Positions 7,389-16,267 of a DNA stretch of 64,000 nt are shown piece by piece. The DNA lies in the NCBI RefSeq assembly GCF_026341815.1, contig NZ_JAPENX010000001.1:6324001-6388000 (forward strand), written 5' to 3'. The notes under the pieces were generated by a model that saw only the letters and a list, made by a program, of their open reading frames with translations, was not told where the DNA came from and made no database searches. Source of the DNA: Streptomyces sp. NBC_00572 (GTDB lineage: Bacteria; Actinomycetota; Actinomycetes; Streptomycetales; Streptomycetaceae). The first letter of the stretch is position 1; every line of letters begins with the position of its first letter. Both the position numbers and the translations under genes were made by a program.

Positions 7389-8873
7389 ATGACTTCGGCA
7401 CGATCCGTACGACCCCGCATCAGAATCGCCCAGCGGCCCGGCCTCCGGCGCCTCGGCGTCGCCGGAACCGCCCTCGGCGCCCTCCTCCTCGGCCTCGCCA
7501 CCGCCCCGCCCACCGCGACCGCCGCCCCCGTCACCCACGAGGCCGAGGCGGCCACCGTCTCCCAGGGTGCGGTCGAGTCCAACCACACCGGATTCACCGG
7601 CAACGGATTCGTCAACTACGACAACGCCACCGGCAGTTACGTCCAGTGGAACGTCAACGCCGCCCAAGCGGGCCCCGCGACCCTCACCCTGCGCTACGCC
7701 AACGGCACCACCACCAACCGCCCCATGGACATAGCCGTCAACGGCGCCGTCGCCGCCTCCGGCAAGTCCTTCGCCGGCACCGGCGCCTGGACCAGCTGGG
7801 CGACCACCACCGTCACCACCACCCTGAAGGCCGGCGCCAACACGATCCGCGCCACCGCCACCACCGCCAACGGCGGCCCCAACGTCGACCACCTCACCGT
7901 CGACAACGGCACCACCACGCCGCCCGCCGGCACCACCCCCGCCGCGATCAACGGCCAGCTGGAGGTCTGCGGCACCAAGCTCTGCAACCAGTACGACAAG
8001 CCGATCCAGCTCCGAGGCATGTCCAGCCACGGCACCCAGTGGTACAGCCAGTGCCTGACCGGCGGCTCGCTCGACGCCCTCGCCAAGGACTGGAACGCCG
8101 ACGTCCTGCGCGTCTCCACCTACGTCCAGGAGGAGGGCTACGAGACCGACCCCCGCAAGTACACCGACCTCGCCCACTCCCTCATCGAGCAGGCCACCGC
8201 ACGCGGGATGTACGTGATCGTCGACTGGCACATGCTCGACCCGGGCGACCCGCACTACAACCTGGCCCGCGCCAAGACCTTCTTCACCGAGATCGCCCAG
8301 CGCCACGGCTCCAAGACCAACCTGCTGTACGAGATCGCCAACGAGCCCAGCGGCGTCGCCTGGTCCCGCGTCAAGAGCTACGCCGAGCAGCTCATCCCGG
8401 TCATCCGCGCCAAGGACGCCGAGACCCCGATCCTCGTCGGCACGCGCGCCTGGTCCTCGTTCGGAGTCTCCGACGGCGCGAACGAGTCCGAGGTCGTGTC
8501 CAACCCGGTGAACGCCACCAACATCATGTACACCTTCCACTTCTACGCCTACTCGCACCGCGACGAGTACCTGAACACCCTGTCCCGCGCCGCCGACAAG
8601 CTGCCCGTCTTCGTCACCGAGTTCGGCACCCAGAACTACGCCGGCGAGGGCAGCAACGACTTCGCGATGTCGCAGCGCTTCCTCGACCTCATGGCCGCGA
8701 AGAAGATCAGCTGGGTCAACTGGAACTTCTCCGACGACGAGCGCAGCGGCGCCGTCTTCAAGACGGGCACCTGTGACGCCGGCGGACCGTGGGCCGGCAC
8801 CGGCTCGCTGAAGCCCGCCGGAGTCTGGATCCGTGACCGCGTCAGGACGGCGGACGACTTCCCGACCTCCTGA
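7389..8873 (+). CDS. Secreted GH5 endo-glucanase with N-terminal carbohydrate-binding module
   Basis: This 494-residue protein has a twin-arginine-like or Sec signal peptide (about 1-45, with RPGLRRLGVAGTALGALLLG, cut near ATAAP). A CBM6/CBM35-like module follows (about 48-178, starting THEAEAATVSQGAVESNHTG), then a short TTPPAGTTP linker and a GH5 catalytic domain (about 190-490). The acid/base Glu319 is in LLYEIANEPSG and the nucleophile Glu411 in VFVTEFGTQ. HMLDPGDPHYN is also typical of GH5 subfamily 2 cellulases. It would cut beta-1,4-glucans outside the cell. The palindrome at 7313-7325 may control it, and a strong hairpin at 8910-8954 follows. Confidence 0.93.
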   Translation: MTSARSVRPRIRIAQRPGLRRLGVAGTALGALLLGLATAPPTATAAPVTHEAEAATVSQGAVESNHTGFTGNGFVNYDNATGSYVQWNVNAAQAGPATLTLRYANGTTTNRPMDIAVNGAVAASGKSFAGTGAWTSWATTTVTTTLKAGANTIRATATTANGGPNVDHLTVDNGTTTPPAGTTPAAINGQLEVCGTKLCNQYDKPIQLRGMSSHGTQWYSQCLTGGSLDALAKDWNADVLRVSTYVQEEGYETDPRKYTDLAHSLIEQATARGMYVIVDWHMLDPGDPHYNLARAKTFFTEIAQRHGSKTNLLYEIANEPSGVAWSRVKSYAEQLIPVIRAKDAETPILVGTRAWSSFGVSDGANESEVVSNPVNATNIMYTFHFYAYSHRDEYLNTLSRAADKLPVFVTEFGTQNYAGEGSNDFAMSQRFLDLMAAKKISWVNWNFSDDERSGAVFKTGTCDAGGPWAGTGSLKPAGVWIRDRVRTADDFPTS

Positions 8874-8909
8874 CCATCGCGGCCTGACACGTCCGGCCTC
8901 CCTGTCTCC

Positions 8910-8954
8910 GGTACGCCCCCGCCATGTGATCCACTGTCCTGGCGGGGGCGTACC
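8910..8954. terminator. 15-bp perfect stem, 15-nt loop
   Basis: Bases 8910-8924 and 8940-8954 are exact complements (core GTACGCCCCCGCCA). It lies 36 bp after the GH5 stop and just before the next gene, and ends close to the next gene's ribosome site. Confidence 0.75.
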
Positions 8955-8973
8955 GAACAGGAGCAGCGACAGC

Positions 8974-10281
8974 GTGACCACCTACCGGCAGCCGGGACTC
9001 GTCCTCACCGACCACCGCTTCCCCGTCCCCCTCGACCACTCCCGCCCCGACGGCGAGCGGATCGAGGTCTTCGGCCGTGAGGTCGTCGCGAGCGCCCACG
9101 CCGGAGCGGACCGGGAACGGCTCCCCTGGCTGGTCTACCTGGAGGGCGGACCCGGCTTCGGCGCCCGCCGCTTCATCGGCCCGCAGGCCTGGCTCGGCCG
9201 GGCCGTCAAGGAGTTCCGCGTCCTCCTCCTCGACCAGCGGGGCACCGGCCGCTCCACCCCCGCGAACCGCCAGACCCTGCCGCTCCGCGGCACCCCGGCC
9301 GAGCAGGCCGACTACCTCGCCCACTTCCGCGCCGACTCCATCGTCAAGGACTGCGAGACCATCCGCCGCAGGCTCACCGGCGGCGCCCCCTGGACCGTCC
9401 TCGGCCAGAGCTTCGGCGGCTTCTGCGCCACCCACTACCTCTCCACCGCCCCCGAGGGCCTGGAGCGGGTGCTGATCACCGGCGGCCTGCCCTCCCTGCA
9501 CGCCACCGCCGACGAGGTCTACCGCGCCGCCTACCCCCGTATCCGGCGCAAGAACGAAGCCCACTTCGCCCGCTACCCGCAGGACGCCGAACGGGCCCGT
9601 GCCGTCGTCGCCCACCTCCTCGGCCACGAGGTCACCCTCCCCGGCGGCGGACACCTCACCCCCGAGGCCTTCCAGTCCCTCGGCATCCTCCTCGGCTCCG
9701 GCGACGGCACCCACCAGCTCCATCTGCTCCTGGAAGGCGCCTTCGTCCCCACCCCCGGCGGACCCGCCCTCTCCGACGCCTTCCTGGAACAGGTCCAGGC
9801 CCACCTCTCGTACGCCGGACACCCGCTGTACGCCGTGCTGCACGAGGCCATCTACGCCCAGGGGCAGGATCCCACCGACTGGGCGGCCGAGCGGGTGCGC
9901 GCCGAGTACCCCGAGTTCGACGCCCGTGCCGCGCTCGCCGAGGGCCGGCCGCTCCTCTTCACCGGCGAGACCGTCCACCCCTGGCACTTCACCGCCGACC
10001 CCGCCCTGCGCCCGCTCCGCGAGACCGCGGAACTGCTCGCCGCCCGCACCGACTGGGCCCCGCTCTACGACCCCGAGCGCCTCGCCGCCAACAAGGTCCC
10101 GGTCGCCGCCGCCGTCTACCACGACGACATGTACGTGGACACGTACCACTCCCTCGACACCGCGCGCACGATCCGCGGCCTGCGCACCTGGGTGACGGAC
10201 GAGTTCGAGCACGACGGGGTACGAGCCGGGGGACCGCGCGTCCTGGACCGGCTGCTCGCGCTCGCCCGGGACGAGGTCTGA
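8974..10281 (+). CDS. Alpha/beta-hydrolase, proline-iminopeptidase-like (S33)
   Basis: This 435-residue protein starts at GTG 8974 after an AGGAG site. The oxyanion region is LVYLEGGPGFGARRFIG, the strand/loop is VLLLDQRGTGRSTP, and the nucleophile elbow is LGQSFGGF with Ser146. This arrangement (GGPG, DQRGxGxS, GQSFGG) is typical of prolyl aminopeptidase or tripeptidyl-peptidase-like S33 enzymes. The protein has no signal peptide, so it likely trims peptides in the cytoplasm. The C-terminal VPVAAAVYHDDMYVD region carries the acid residue, and a histidine follows in DTYHSLDTA. Confidence 0.88.
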   Translation: MTTYRQPGLVLTDHRFPVPLDHSRPDGERIEVFGREVVASAHAGADRERLPWLVYLEGGPGFGARRFIGPQAWLGRAVKEFRVLLLDQRGTGRSTPANRQTLPLRGTPAEQADYLAHFRADSIVKDCETIRRRLTGGAPWTVLGQSFGGFCATHYLSTAPEGLERVLITGGLPSLHATADEVYRAAYPRIRRKNEAHFARYPQDAERARAVVAHLLGHEVTLPGGGHLTPEAFQSLGILLGSGDGTHQLHLLLEGAFVPTPGGPALSDAFLEQVQAHLSYAGHPLYAVLHEAIYAQGQDPTDWAAERVRAEYPEFDARAALAEGRPLLFTGETVHPWHFTADPALRPLRETAELLAARTDWAPLYDPERLAANKVPVAAAVYHDDMYVDTYHSLDTARTIRGLRTWVTDEFEHDGVRAGGPRVLDRLLALARDEV

Positions 10282-10417
10282 TCGCATACGGCCGCGCGGC
10301 GGGCGGTGTGCAAAAGTCCAAGCGGTGAGCCGACATTGCTCATGGATTGCTCCGGGCGGTGCCGGTAGAACTCGGTCCGGGCCCCGCGGGGGGACCCTGC
10401 GAGGAGAGGACCCGGAC

Positions 10418-11350
10418 ATGAGCACCCACGTCAGTGCGGAGATCGCCGGCCAGCCCGACTGCTGGCGGCGCGCCGCGGAGATCGCCGACCGCGACGCCGG
10501 CCTGCTGCCGGCCCGTGGCGAGCGCGTGGCGGTGGTCGGCTGCGGCACCTCGTACTTCATCGCCCGCGCCTACGCGGCCCTGCGCGAGTCCCTCGGCGCG
10601 GGCGAGACCGACGCCTTCCCCGCCTCCGACTCCACACCGCTCGGCCGTGGTTACGACCGGATCGTGGCCCTCACCCGCTCCGGCACCACCACGGAGGTCG
10701 TGCACCTCCTCGGCGGAGCGGCGGGGCGCATCCCGACCCTCGTCCTCACCGGCGCACCCGACAGCCCCGCCGGGCAGCTCGCCGACCGCGTCGTCGACCT
10801 CTCCTTCGCCGACGAACGCTCCGTCGTCCAGACCCGGTTCGCGACCACGGCACTCCAACTCCTGCGCGCGGGGCTCGGGGTGGACCTCGGATCCGCGATC
10901 GCCGACGCCGAACTCGTCCTGTACGAGCGGCTGCCCGCCGCCTGGGAGCGGCGCGGCCAGTTCACCTTCCTCGGCACCGGCTGGACCGTCGGACTCGCCG
11001 ACGACGCGGCCCTCAAACTGCGCGAGGTGGCCCGCGCCTGGACGGAGTCGTACGCGGCGATGGAGTACCGCCACGGCCCGATCAGCATCAGCGACCGGTC
11101 CAGCCTCGTCTGGTGCCTCGGCCCCGCCCCTTCGGGCCTCAAGGACGAAGTGGAGTCCACCGGCGCCCTGTTCGCCGCCGACGCGATCGACCCGGTCGCC
11201 GCGCTCGTCCGCGCCCAGCGGCTCGCGGTCGCCCTCGCCGTCCGGCGCGGCCTCAACCCGGACCGGCCCCGGAACGTCTCGCGTTCGGTGATCCTTTCCG
11301 GAGCGTTCCGCCCGACGGCCTCGGACGCGGCCCGTATCCTGCGCTCATGA
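10418..11350 (+). CDS. SIS-domain sugar-phosphate isomerase/deaminase-like protein
   Basis: This 310-residue protein starts at ATG 10418 with a strong GAGGAGAGGA site. It contains two SIS domains. The first has VAVVGCGTSYFIARAYAAL (about 39-57) and VALTRSGTTTEVVHLL (about 86-101), the phosphosugar-binding signature. The second starts at FTFLGTGWTVGLADDAALKL, with EYRHGPISI. This is the layout of AgaS/GlmS-like isomerases that convert glucosamine- or galactosamine-6-phosphate. The glutaminase half of GlmS is absent. The stop overlaps the start of a PIG-L deacetylase gene (ATGA at 11347-11350). The pairing suggests amino-sugar use. Confidence 0.88.
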   Translation: MSTHVSAEIAGQPDCWRRAAEIADRDAGLLPARGERVAVVGCGTSYFIARAYAALRESLGAGETDAFPASDSTPLGRGYDRIVALTRSGTTTEVVHLLGGAAGRIPTLVLTGAPDSPAGQLADRVVDLSFADERSVVQTRFATTALQLLRAGLGVDLGSAIADAELVLYERLPAAWERRGQFTFLGTGWTVGLADDAALKLREVARAWTESYAAMEYRHGPISISDRSSLVWCLGPAPSGLKDEVESTGALFAADAIDPVAALVRAQRLAVALAVRRGLNPDRPRNVSRSVILSGAFRPTASDAARILRS

Positions 11351-12099
11351 CCGGAACCGAAGTCACGGACCTCGCGGAGATGCCCGGCGACTGGCAGCGC
11401 GCCCTCGCCGTCGTCGCCCACCCCGACGACCTGGAGTACGGCTGCGCGGCGGCCGTCGCCGGCTGGACGGACGCCGGGAAGGAGGTGGTCTACGTCCTCG
11501 CCACCCGCGGTGAGGCCGGCATCGACACCCTCGCCCCGGACGTCTGCGGCCCGGTGCGCGAGCAGGAGCAGCGGGACAGTGCCGCCGTCGTCGGCGTGGA
11601 CACCGTCGAGTTCCTCGACCACCGCGACGGCGTGATCGAGTACGGGATCGGGCTGCGCCGCGACATCGCGGCCGCGATCCGCCGACACCGCCCGGAGCTG
11701 GTCGTCACCCTCAACCACCGTGACACCTGGGGCGGGGGCCCCGGCGCCCCCTGGAACACGCCGGACCACCTGGCGGTCGGCCGCGCCACCCTGGACGCGG
11801 CGGCGGACGCCGGAAACCGCTGGATCTTCCCCGAACTCGCCGACCAGGGCCTGGAGCCCTGGAGCGGGGTGCGATGGGTGGCGGTCGCCGCCTCCAGCAC
11901 CCCGACCCACGCGGTCGACGCGGGCCCGGGCCTGGACCGCGCGATGCGTTCGCTGCTCTGTCACCGCGCCTACATCGAGGCCCTGACGGACGAGGACCCG
12001 GAGCAGTACGTCCGCTCCTTCCTCACCGGGGCGACGAGCCACGCGTCGGCCCGCTTCGGCGACCGCCCGGCGGTGACCTTCGAACTCTTCGCGCGCTGA
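11347..12099 (+). CDS. PIG-L family N-acetyl-sugar deacetylase
   Basis: This 250-residue protein has the zinc-binding motif AHPDDLEYGC near residues 23-32 and the second metal histidine in the NTPDHLAVG segment. The family (LmbE/PIG-L/MshB) removes acetyl groups from N-acetylglucosaminyl compounds. It is coupled to the upstream SIS gene by an ATGA overlap. Together they could deacetylate an amino sugar and then isomerise or deaminate it. MshB of mycothiol synthesis is another family member, but the operon partner fits catabolism better. The specific substrate is unknown. Confidence 0.9.
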   Translation: MTGTEVTDLAEMPGDWQRALAVVAHPDDLEYGCAAAVAGWTDAGKEVVYVLATRGEAGIDTLAPDVCGPVREQEQRDSAAVVGVDTVEFLDHRDGVIEYGIGLRRDIAAAIRRHRPELVVTLNHRDTWGGGPGAPWNTPDHLAVGRATLDAAADAGNRWIFPELADQGLEPWSGVRWVAVAASSTPTHAVDAGPGLDRAMRSLLCHRAYIEALTDEDPEQYVRSFLTGATSHASARFGDRPAVTFELFAR

Positions 12100-12157
12100 C
12101 CTTCTTGCACCGCGCGGACTTCCCGCACGCTGAAGGAGCGCGGCCGGGGTGCGGTCG

Positions 12158-12658
12158 TCAGGGGCGACGGGTCAGCACGTGGGTGGTGCTGCCGTCCTCC
12201 TCGGTGAGGTCCCGGACGTGCTCGAAGCCGATCCTGCCGAGCAACTTCAGCGAAGCGACGTTGGGCTCGGCCACGGTGGCGTGCACCTCGGACAGCCCGA
12301 GCGTGCCGAAGCCATAGGCCACGAGGGCCTCGGCGACCTCCGTCCCGAGGCCCGAACCCCAGGCCGCCGGGGCGAGCGCGTAGACGATCTCGTGACCCCC
12401 GACGTCCTCGGTCGGCTTGATCTCGGCGTGCCCGACCAGCAGACCGTCCCTGCGAACGGCCCAGACGGCGAACAGCTCCCGGGCATAGACCTTCGTGAAG
12501 ATCCGCCAGAACAACGCCCGGTCGTCCGCCTCGGCAACCGGCCCGTCCCCCATCCACGCCGACACCCGCGGATCCTGGAAGAGGGCGACGAAGTCCTCCT
12601 CGTCCGCGGGGACGTAGGGCTCCAGCAGAAGGCGCTCGGTGCGCAGCGTCGGAATCAC
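12158..12658 (-). CDS. GNAT acetyltransferase (RimJ/RimL type)
   Basis: This 166-residue protein begins at GTG 12658 with IPTLRTERLLLEPYVPADEE, the classical RimJ-like N-terminus. The acetyl-CoA-binding motif is WGSGLGTEVAEALVAYGF (motif A), followed by HATVAEPNVASLKLLGRIGF. Such proteins acetylate N-terminal or small-molecule amines. The gene converges with the PIG-L gene; no obvious operon partner is present. The acceptor is unknown. Confidence 0.9.
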   Translation of the reverse strand: MIPTLRTERLLLEPYVPADEEDFVALFQDPRVSAWMGDGPVAEADDRALFWRIFTKVYARELFAVWAVRRDGLLVGHAEIKPTEDVGGHEIVYALAPAAWGSGLGTEVAEALVAYGFGTLGLSEVHATVAEPNVASLKLLGRIGFEHVRDLTEEDGSTTHVLTRRP

Positions 12659-12729
12659 GAACGGCGACGCTACGCACCGCCCGCCGCCCCGGCAATCGAC
12701 TTTCACCGGCGGGACGGAGGGCTGTCCGG

Positions 12730-13509
12730 TCAGCCCATCGGGGCCGGCTTCAGGACTGCGAAGGTCGCGCCGAAGGGGTCGGTGAGCCAGGCGATGCGGC
12801 CGACGTCGGGGACGTCGGCGGCGGGCATCACGACCGTGCCGCCGTTGCCCTGGGTCGAGAGGGCGATCGCGTCGGCGTCCTCGACGTCGAAGTACGGGAC
12901 CCAGCGCGCGGTTTCGCTGGTGTCCTGCAGTTCGGCCGCGCCGCCGAAGGAGGCGTCCTCCTGGTCGCCGTCGGCGGTGGAGATGACCCGGTACATCATC
13001 CCGGGGGCCTCCATCTCCGCCCACCGCCAGTCGAACAGGGTCCGGTAGAAGCCGAGTACGGTCTCCGGGTCGGCGACGTGCAGTTCCGCCCAGACGAGGG
13101 TGTTCGTCGACGAGGTCCGATCGAGGCCCTTGGTGGTGCCGGGCTGCCAGATGGCGAACTGGGCGCCGCCCGGGTCGGTGAGGGCGGCCATGCGGCCCGC
13201 CTCCATGACGTCGAAGGCCGGGGCGCGCACGGTGCCGCCCGCGGACTCGGCGGCCTTCTGGGTCGCGTCGGCGTCCGGGGTCTGGAAGTAGACGGTCCAG
13301 GCGCTGCTGGCGCCCTCCTCGGTGAGCGGCCCGAGCGCGGCGACCGTGCGGCCCTCCTGCTGGAAGAAGCCGTAGCCGCCGGCATCGGGACCCGCGGAGC
13401 GGAAATCCCAGCCGAGGACGGCGCCGTAGAAGGCGGCGGCCGCCTGCGTGTCGGGGCTGCCGAGATCGATCCAGCAGGGAGAGCCCTTGGTGAACTGCGT
13501 ACCGAGCAT
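12730..13509 (-). CDS. Two-domain VOC family protein (first of three paralogues)
   Basis: This 259-residue protein contains two VOC domains. The first (about 1-125) begins FTKGSPCWIDLGSPDTQAAA with FYGAVLGWDF. The second (about 135-255) has WAELHVADPETVLGFYRTLF and ends WLTDPFGATFAVLKPAP. The same two-domain plan is found in the proteins at 26480-27280 and 43936-44757. The family includes hydroxylase-like and resistance proteins, but no substrate can be assigned. The start is ATG 13509 with a GGAAGG site about 12 bp upstream. Confidence 0.85.
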   Translation of the reverse strand: MLGTQFTKGSPCWIDLGSPDTQAAAAFYGAVLGWDFRSAGPDAGGYGFFQQEGRTVAALGPLTEEGASSAWTVYFQTPDADATQKAAESAGGTVRAPAFDVMEAGRMAALTDPGGAQFAIWQPGTTKGLDRTSSTNTLVWAELHVADPETVLGFYRTLFDWRWAEMEAPGMMYRVISTADGDQEDASFGGAAELQDTSETARWVPYFDVEDADAIALSTQGNGGTVVMPAADVPDVGRIAWLTDPFGATFAVLKPAPMG

Positions 13510-13615
13510 GGGAGGTGTCCCGTCCTTCCGTGATCCGCGAGGGGTGTTCCGTTTCCGGTCACCATGACCGATCCTCGCCCCTCGGTCGGCGCGGCGCAGC
13601 CCCAGCCACCCGGGT

Positions 13616-14572
13616 TCATCCGACCGGCCGACCGGCCACCTTCTCCTCAAGGGCGCCGAAGACCAGCTCGCCGTTGAGCGCGGCACCCGCCCGGTATCCC
13701 CGGCTCACCGCGTTGACCACCTGTTCCTGCGGACCCGTCACGTTCCCGGCCGCCCACACGCCCGGCACGCTCGTCCGGCCCACCTCGTCGACGACCACGA
13801 ACTCCCCGAACGGGGTCGCGCGCAGCTCCGCCCCGAGCTGCCGCAGCACCCCGTCCCGGGCCGCGAGGCGCGACGCCGCGGCGAAGACCACCGAGCGGTC
13901 CACGGTCCGGCCGTCGGCGAGCCGCACCCCGGTCAGCCGGTCGTCCTCCACCGCGAGGCCCACCACCTCACCCCGCTCGACACGGACTCCCGCCGCGTCG
14001 AGGAGGGCCGCCTCGTGCTCCGACGGCTCGGCGGAGGTGTGCAGGAACAAGGTCACGTCCTTCGACCAGTGCGCGACCATCAGTGCCTGGTGCGCGGGCA
14101 TCGTCGGGTGCGCGATGACCCCGAAGGCCTCGTCGCGGACCTCCCAGCCGTGGCAGTACGGGCAGTGCAGCACGTCCCGCCCCCACCGCTCGGCGAGCCC
14201 GTCGATCAGGGGCAGCTCGTCGACGAGCCCGGTGGTGACGACGAGCCGCCGCGCGCCGACCGTGCCGCCGTCCGCCAGCGTCAGGACGAATCCGCCGTCC
14301 CCGTCCGGCGCCGCGCCCGTCACCTCACCGGCCCGCAGCTCGACCCCGTACCCGGCGATCTCGGCCCGCCCGGCGGCCAGGTAGTCGGCCGGGCTGATGC
14401 CGTCCCGGGACAGGACGCCCTGCATGTGCGCGGTGGGGGCGTTGCGCGGTGCGCCGGCGTCGACGACCAGGGTCCGGCGCCGCGACCGGCCCAGGATCAG
14501 GGCGGCGCTGAGCCCCGCCGCGCCCCCGCCGACCACCACTGCCTCGTACGTGTTCTCCAGGTGTGCGTTCAT
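13616..14572 (-). CDS. Thioredoxin-reductase-like FAD/NAD(P) oxidoreductase
   Basis: This 318-residue protein has an FAD Rossmann motif VVVGGGAAGLSAALILGRSR (about 12-31) and the redox pair CPYC (in VLHCPYCHGWEVRDEAFGVI). The C-terminal part has VWAAGNVTGPQEQVVNAVSRG, the second FAD motif. The plan matches thioredoxin reductase, AhpF, and the oxidases of the HlmI/GliT class that act on dithiols. A reductase role is likely; a dithiol oxidase cannot be excluded. It is transcribed divergently from an XRE-cupin regulator with a palindrome between. Confidence 0.88.
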   Translation of the reverse strand: MNAHLENTYEAVVVGGGAAGLSAALILGRSRRRTLVVDAGAPRNAPTAHMQGVLSRDGISPADYLAAGRAEIAGYGVELRAGEVTGAAPDGDGGFVLTLADGGTVGARRLVVTTGLVDELPLIDGLAERWGRDVLHCPYCHGWEVRDEAFGVIAHPTMPAHQALMVAHWSKDVTLFLHTSAEPSEHEAALLDAAGVRVERGEVVGLAVEDDRLTGVRLADGRTVDRSVVFAAASRLAARDGVLRQLGAELRATPFGEFVVVDEVGRTSVPGVWAAGNVTGPQEQVVNAVSRGYRAGAALNGELVFGALEEKVAGRPVG

Positions 14573-14613
14573 GCGGCGAGGGTCACCCGGATCGGGTGCG
14601 ACCGGCAAGTGAA

Positions 14614-14630
14614 GTTGCTGTTTCTGCAAC
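14614..14630. promoter_or_regulatory. 17-nt near-palindrome in divergent promoter region
   Basis: GTTGCTGTTTCTGCAAC has perfect GTTGC/GCAAC arms. It lies in the 67-bp gap between the flavoprotein gene and the XRE-cupin gene and 10 bp before the latter's start, so it is a good operator candidate for that regulator. Confidence 0.6.
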
Positions 14631-14639
14631 ACTGGACCC

Positions 14640-15230
14640 ATGACCGAAGACGATCGCATCGACGCCGTGCTGAACGAGGTGGGCCCCCGGCTCCGCCGGG
14701 TCCGCCGCGACCGCGGGGTGACCCTGGCCGAGCTCTCCGCCGACACCGGCATCTCCGTGAGCACCCTCTCCCGGCTGGAGTCCGGGCAGCGCAGGCCCAG
14801 CCTCGAACTGCTCCTGCCGCTCGCCCGCGCCCATCAGGTCGCGCTCGACGAGCTGGTCGGCGCCCCGGCGACGGGCGACCCCAGGATCCGGGCGAAGCCC
14901 ATCGTCCGGCACGGCCGCACGATGTTCCCGCTGACCCGGCAGCCCGGCGGCCTCCAGGCCTACAAGGTCATCCAGGAGAAGCCGCAGGAGGAGGAGCCGG
15001 AGCCGCGCGTCCACGAGGGCTACGAGTGGTTGTACGTGCTCTCGGGCAAGCTCCGGCTGGTCCTCGGCGAGCACGATGTCGTCCTCGGTGCGGGAGAGGC
15101 GGCCGAGTTCGACACGCGCGTCCCGCACTGGTTCGGGCCGACGCCCGAAGGCCCGGTGGAGTTCCTGAGCCTGTACGGACCGCAGGGGGAGCGGATGCAC
15201 GTCAGGGCCCGCCCGAAGAAGTCCGACTGA
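14640..15230 (+). CDS. XRE-cupin transcriptional regulator
   Basis: This 196-residue protein has an N-terminal XRE helix-turn-helix (about 15-75) with GVTLAELSADTGISVSTLSR, the recognition core. The C-terminal cupin (about 100-190) contains HEGYEWLYVLSGKLRLVLGE with the metal-type histidine. Such regulators sense a small ligand in the cupin barrel. It is divergent from the flavoprotein gene at 14572, with a shared 17-nt palindrome, suggesting it controls that gene and itself. Confidence 0.9.
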   Translation: MTEDDRIDAVLNEVGPRLRRVRRDRGVTLAELSADTGISVSTLSRLESGQRRPSLELLLPLARAHQVALDELVGAPATGDPRIRAKPIVRHGRTMFPLTRQPGGLQAYKVIQEKPQEEEPEPRVHEGYEWLYVLSGKLRLVLGEHDVVLGAGEAAEFDTRVPHWFGPTPEGPVEFLSLYGPQGERMHVRARPKKSD

Positions 15231-15247
15231 GTGGTTCCCCTCGCATC

Positions 15248-15281
15248 AAGCGACCGCTTAGTATGCGACCGACCGCTCGGT
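15248..15281. promoter_or_regulatory. Two adjacent palindromes upstream of the oxidoreductase-ACAD operon
   Basis: AAGCG-AC-CGCTT lies at 15248-15259 and ACCGACCGCTCGGT at 15268-15281, with one mismatched pair. The second is of the type bound by TetR repressors of fatty-acid or amino-acid catabolism. They lie 17 to 50 bp before the ATG at 15299. A -10-like TAGTAT sits between them at 15259-15264. No TetR gene is adjacent. Confidence 0.6.
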
Positions 15282-15298
15282 ACGGAGGAGGCTTCCGG

Positions 15299-16267
15299 AT
15301 GCAGGCATGGCGTGTGTACGAGAACGGGGAACCGCGCGCGGTGATGCGCCGCGAGGAGGTGGCACCGCCCACACCCGGCGACGGCCAGGTCCTCCTCAAG
15401 GTGCGCGCGGCCAACGTCAACTTCCCCGACGCGCTGCTCTGCCGCGGCCACTACCAGATCCGCCCCCCGCTGCCCTTCACCCCCGGCGTGGAGGTCTGCG
15501 CCGAGACCGAGGACGGCCGCAGGGTCATCACCACCGCCGCCCTTCCGCACGGCGGTTTCGCGGACCACGTCCTCGCCGACGCCGCCGGGCTGCTCCCGGC
15601 CCCCGAGTCGCTCGACGACGCCGAGGCCGCCGCGCTCCACATCGGCTACCAGACCGGCTGGTTCGGCCTGCACCGCCGTGCCGCCCTCCAGGAGGGCGAG
15701 ACCCTCCTGGTCCACGCGGCCGCCGGCGGCGTCGGCAGCGCCGCCGTCCAGCTCGGCAAAGCGGCCGGCGCCACCGTCATCGGCGTCGTCGGCGGACCCG
15801 AGAAGGCCGCCGTCGCCCGCGCCCTCGGCTGCGACGTCGTGATCGACCGGCGCTCCGAGGACGTCGTCGCCGCCGTCAAGGCGGCGACCGGCGGCCGCGG
15901 CGCCGACGTCATCTACGACCCGGTGGGCGGCGACGCCTACCAGCAGTCCGCGAAGTGCGTCGCGTTCGAGGGACGGATCGTCGTCGTCGGCTTCGCGAGC
16001 GGCACCGTCCCGACGCCCGCCCTCAACCACGCCCTGGTGAAGAACTATTCGATCCTCGGCCTCCACTGGGGCCTGTACGCGGCGAAGGACCCGGCGTCCA
16101 TCGGCCGCTGCCACGAGACCCTCACGGCCTACGCGGCCAAGGGCCTCATCAAGCCCCTCATCGGCGAACGCGTCCCCTTCGCGGGCGCGGCCGACGCCGT
16201 CCAGCGGGTCGCCGACGGCACCACCACCGGCCGCCTGGTCGTCCTCCCGGAAGGAGCCCACGCATGA
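15299..16267 (+). CDS. Zinc-free MDR oxidoreductase (NADPH:quinone reductase-like)
   Basis: This 322-residue protein has the GroES-like N-terminal fold with ANVNFPDALLCRGHYQIRPP and a Rossmann domain with LVHAAAGGVGSAAVQLGKAA. The zinc-binding residues of alcohol dehydrogenases are missing. This matches quinone or acryloyl-CoA-type reductases of the MDR superfamily. It starts with ATG 15299 after GGAGGAGG. It is coupled by ATGA at 16264-16267 to an acyl-CoA dehydrogenase gene, and all three genes form a single unit. A role in acyl-CoA metabolism is likely. Confidence 0.88.
   Translation: MQAWRVYENGEPRAVMRREEVAPPTPGDGQVLLKVRAANVNFPDALLCRGHYQIRPPLPFTPGVEVCAETEDGRRVITTAALPHGGFADHVLADAAGLLPAPESLDDAEAAALHIGYQTGWFGLHRRAALQEGETLLVHAAAGGVGSAAVQLGKAAGATVIGVVGGPEKAAVARALGCDVVIDRRSEDVVAAVKAATGGRGADVIYDPVGGDAYQQSAKCVAFEGRIVVVGFASGTVPTPALNHALVKNYSILGLHWGLYAAKDPASIGRCHETLTAYAAKGLIKPLIGERVPFAGAADAVQRVADGTTTGRLVVLPEGAHA

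Noticed and set aside
15307..16263. Extended N-terminus for the first acyl-CoA dehydrogenase (713 residues)
   Set aside because: The extra part is the frame-shifted shadow of the oxidoreductase gene. The ATGA overlap at 16264 is the natural start.
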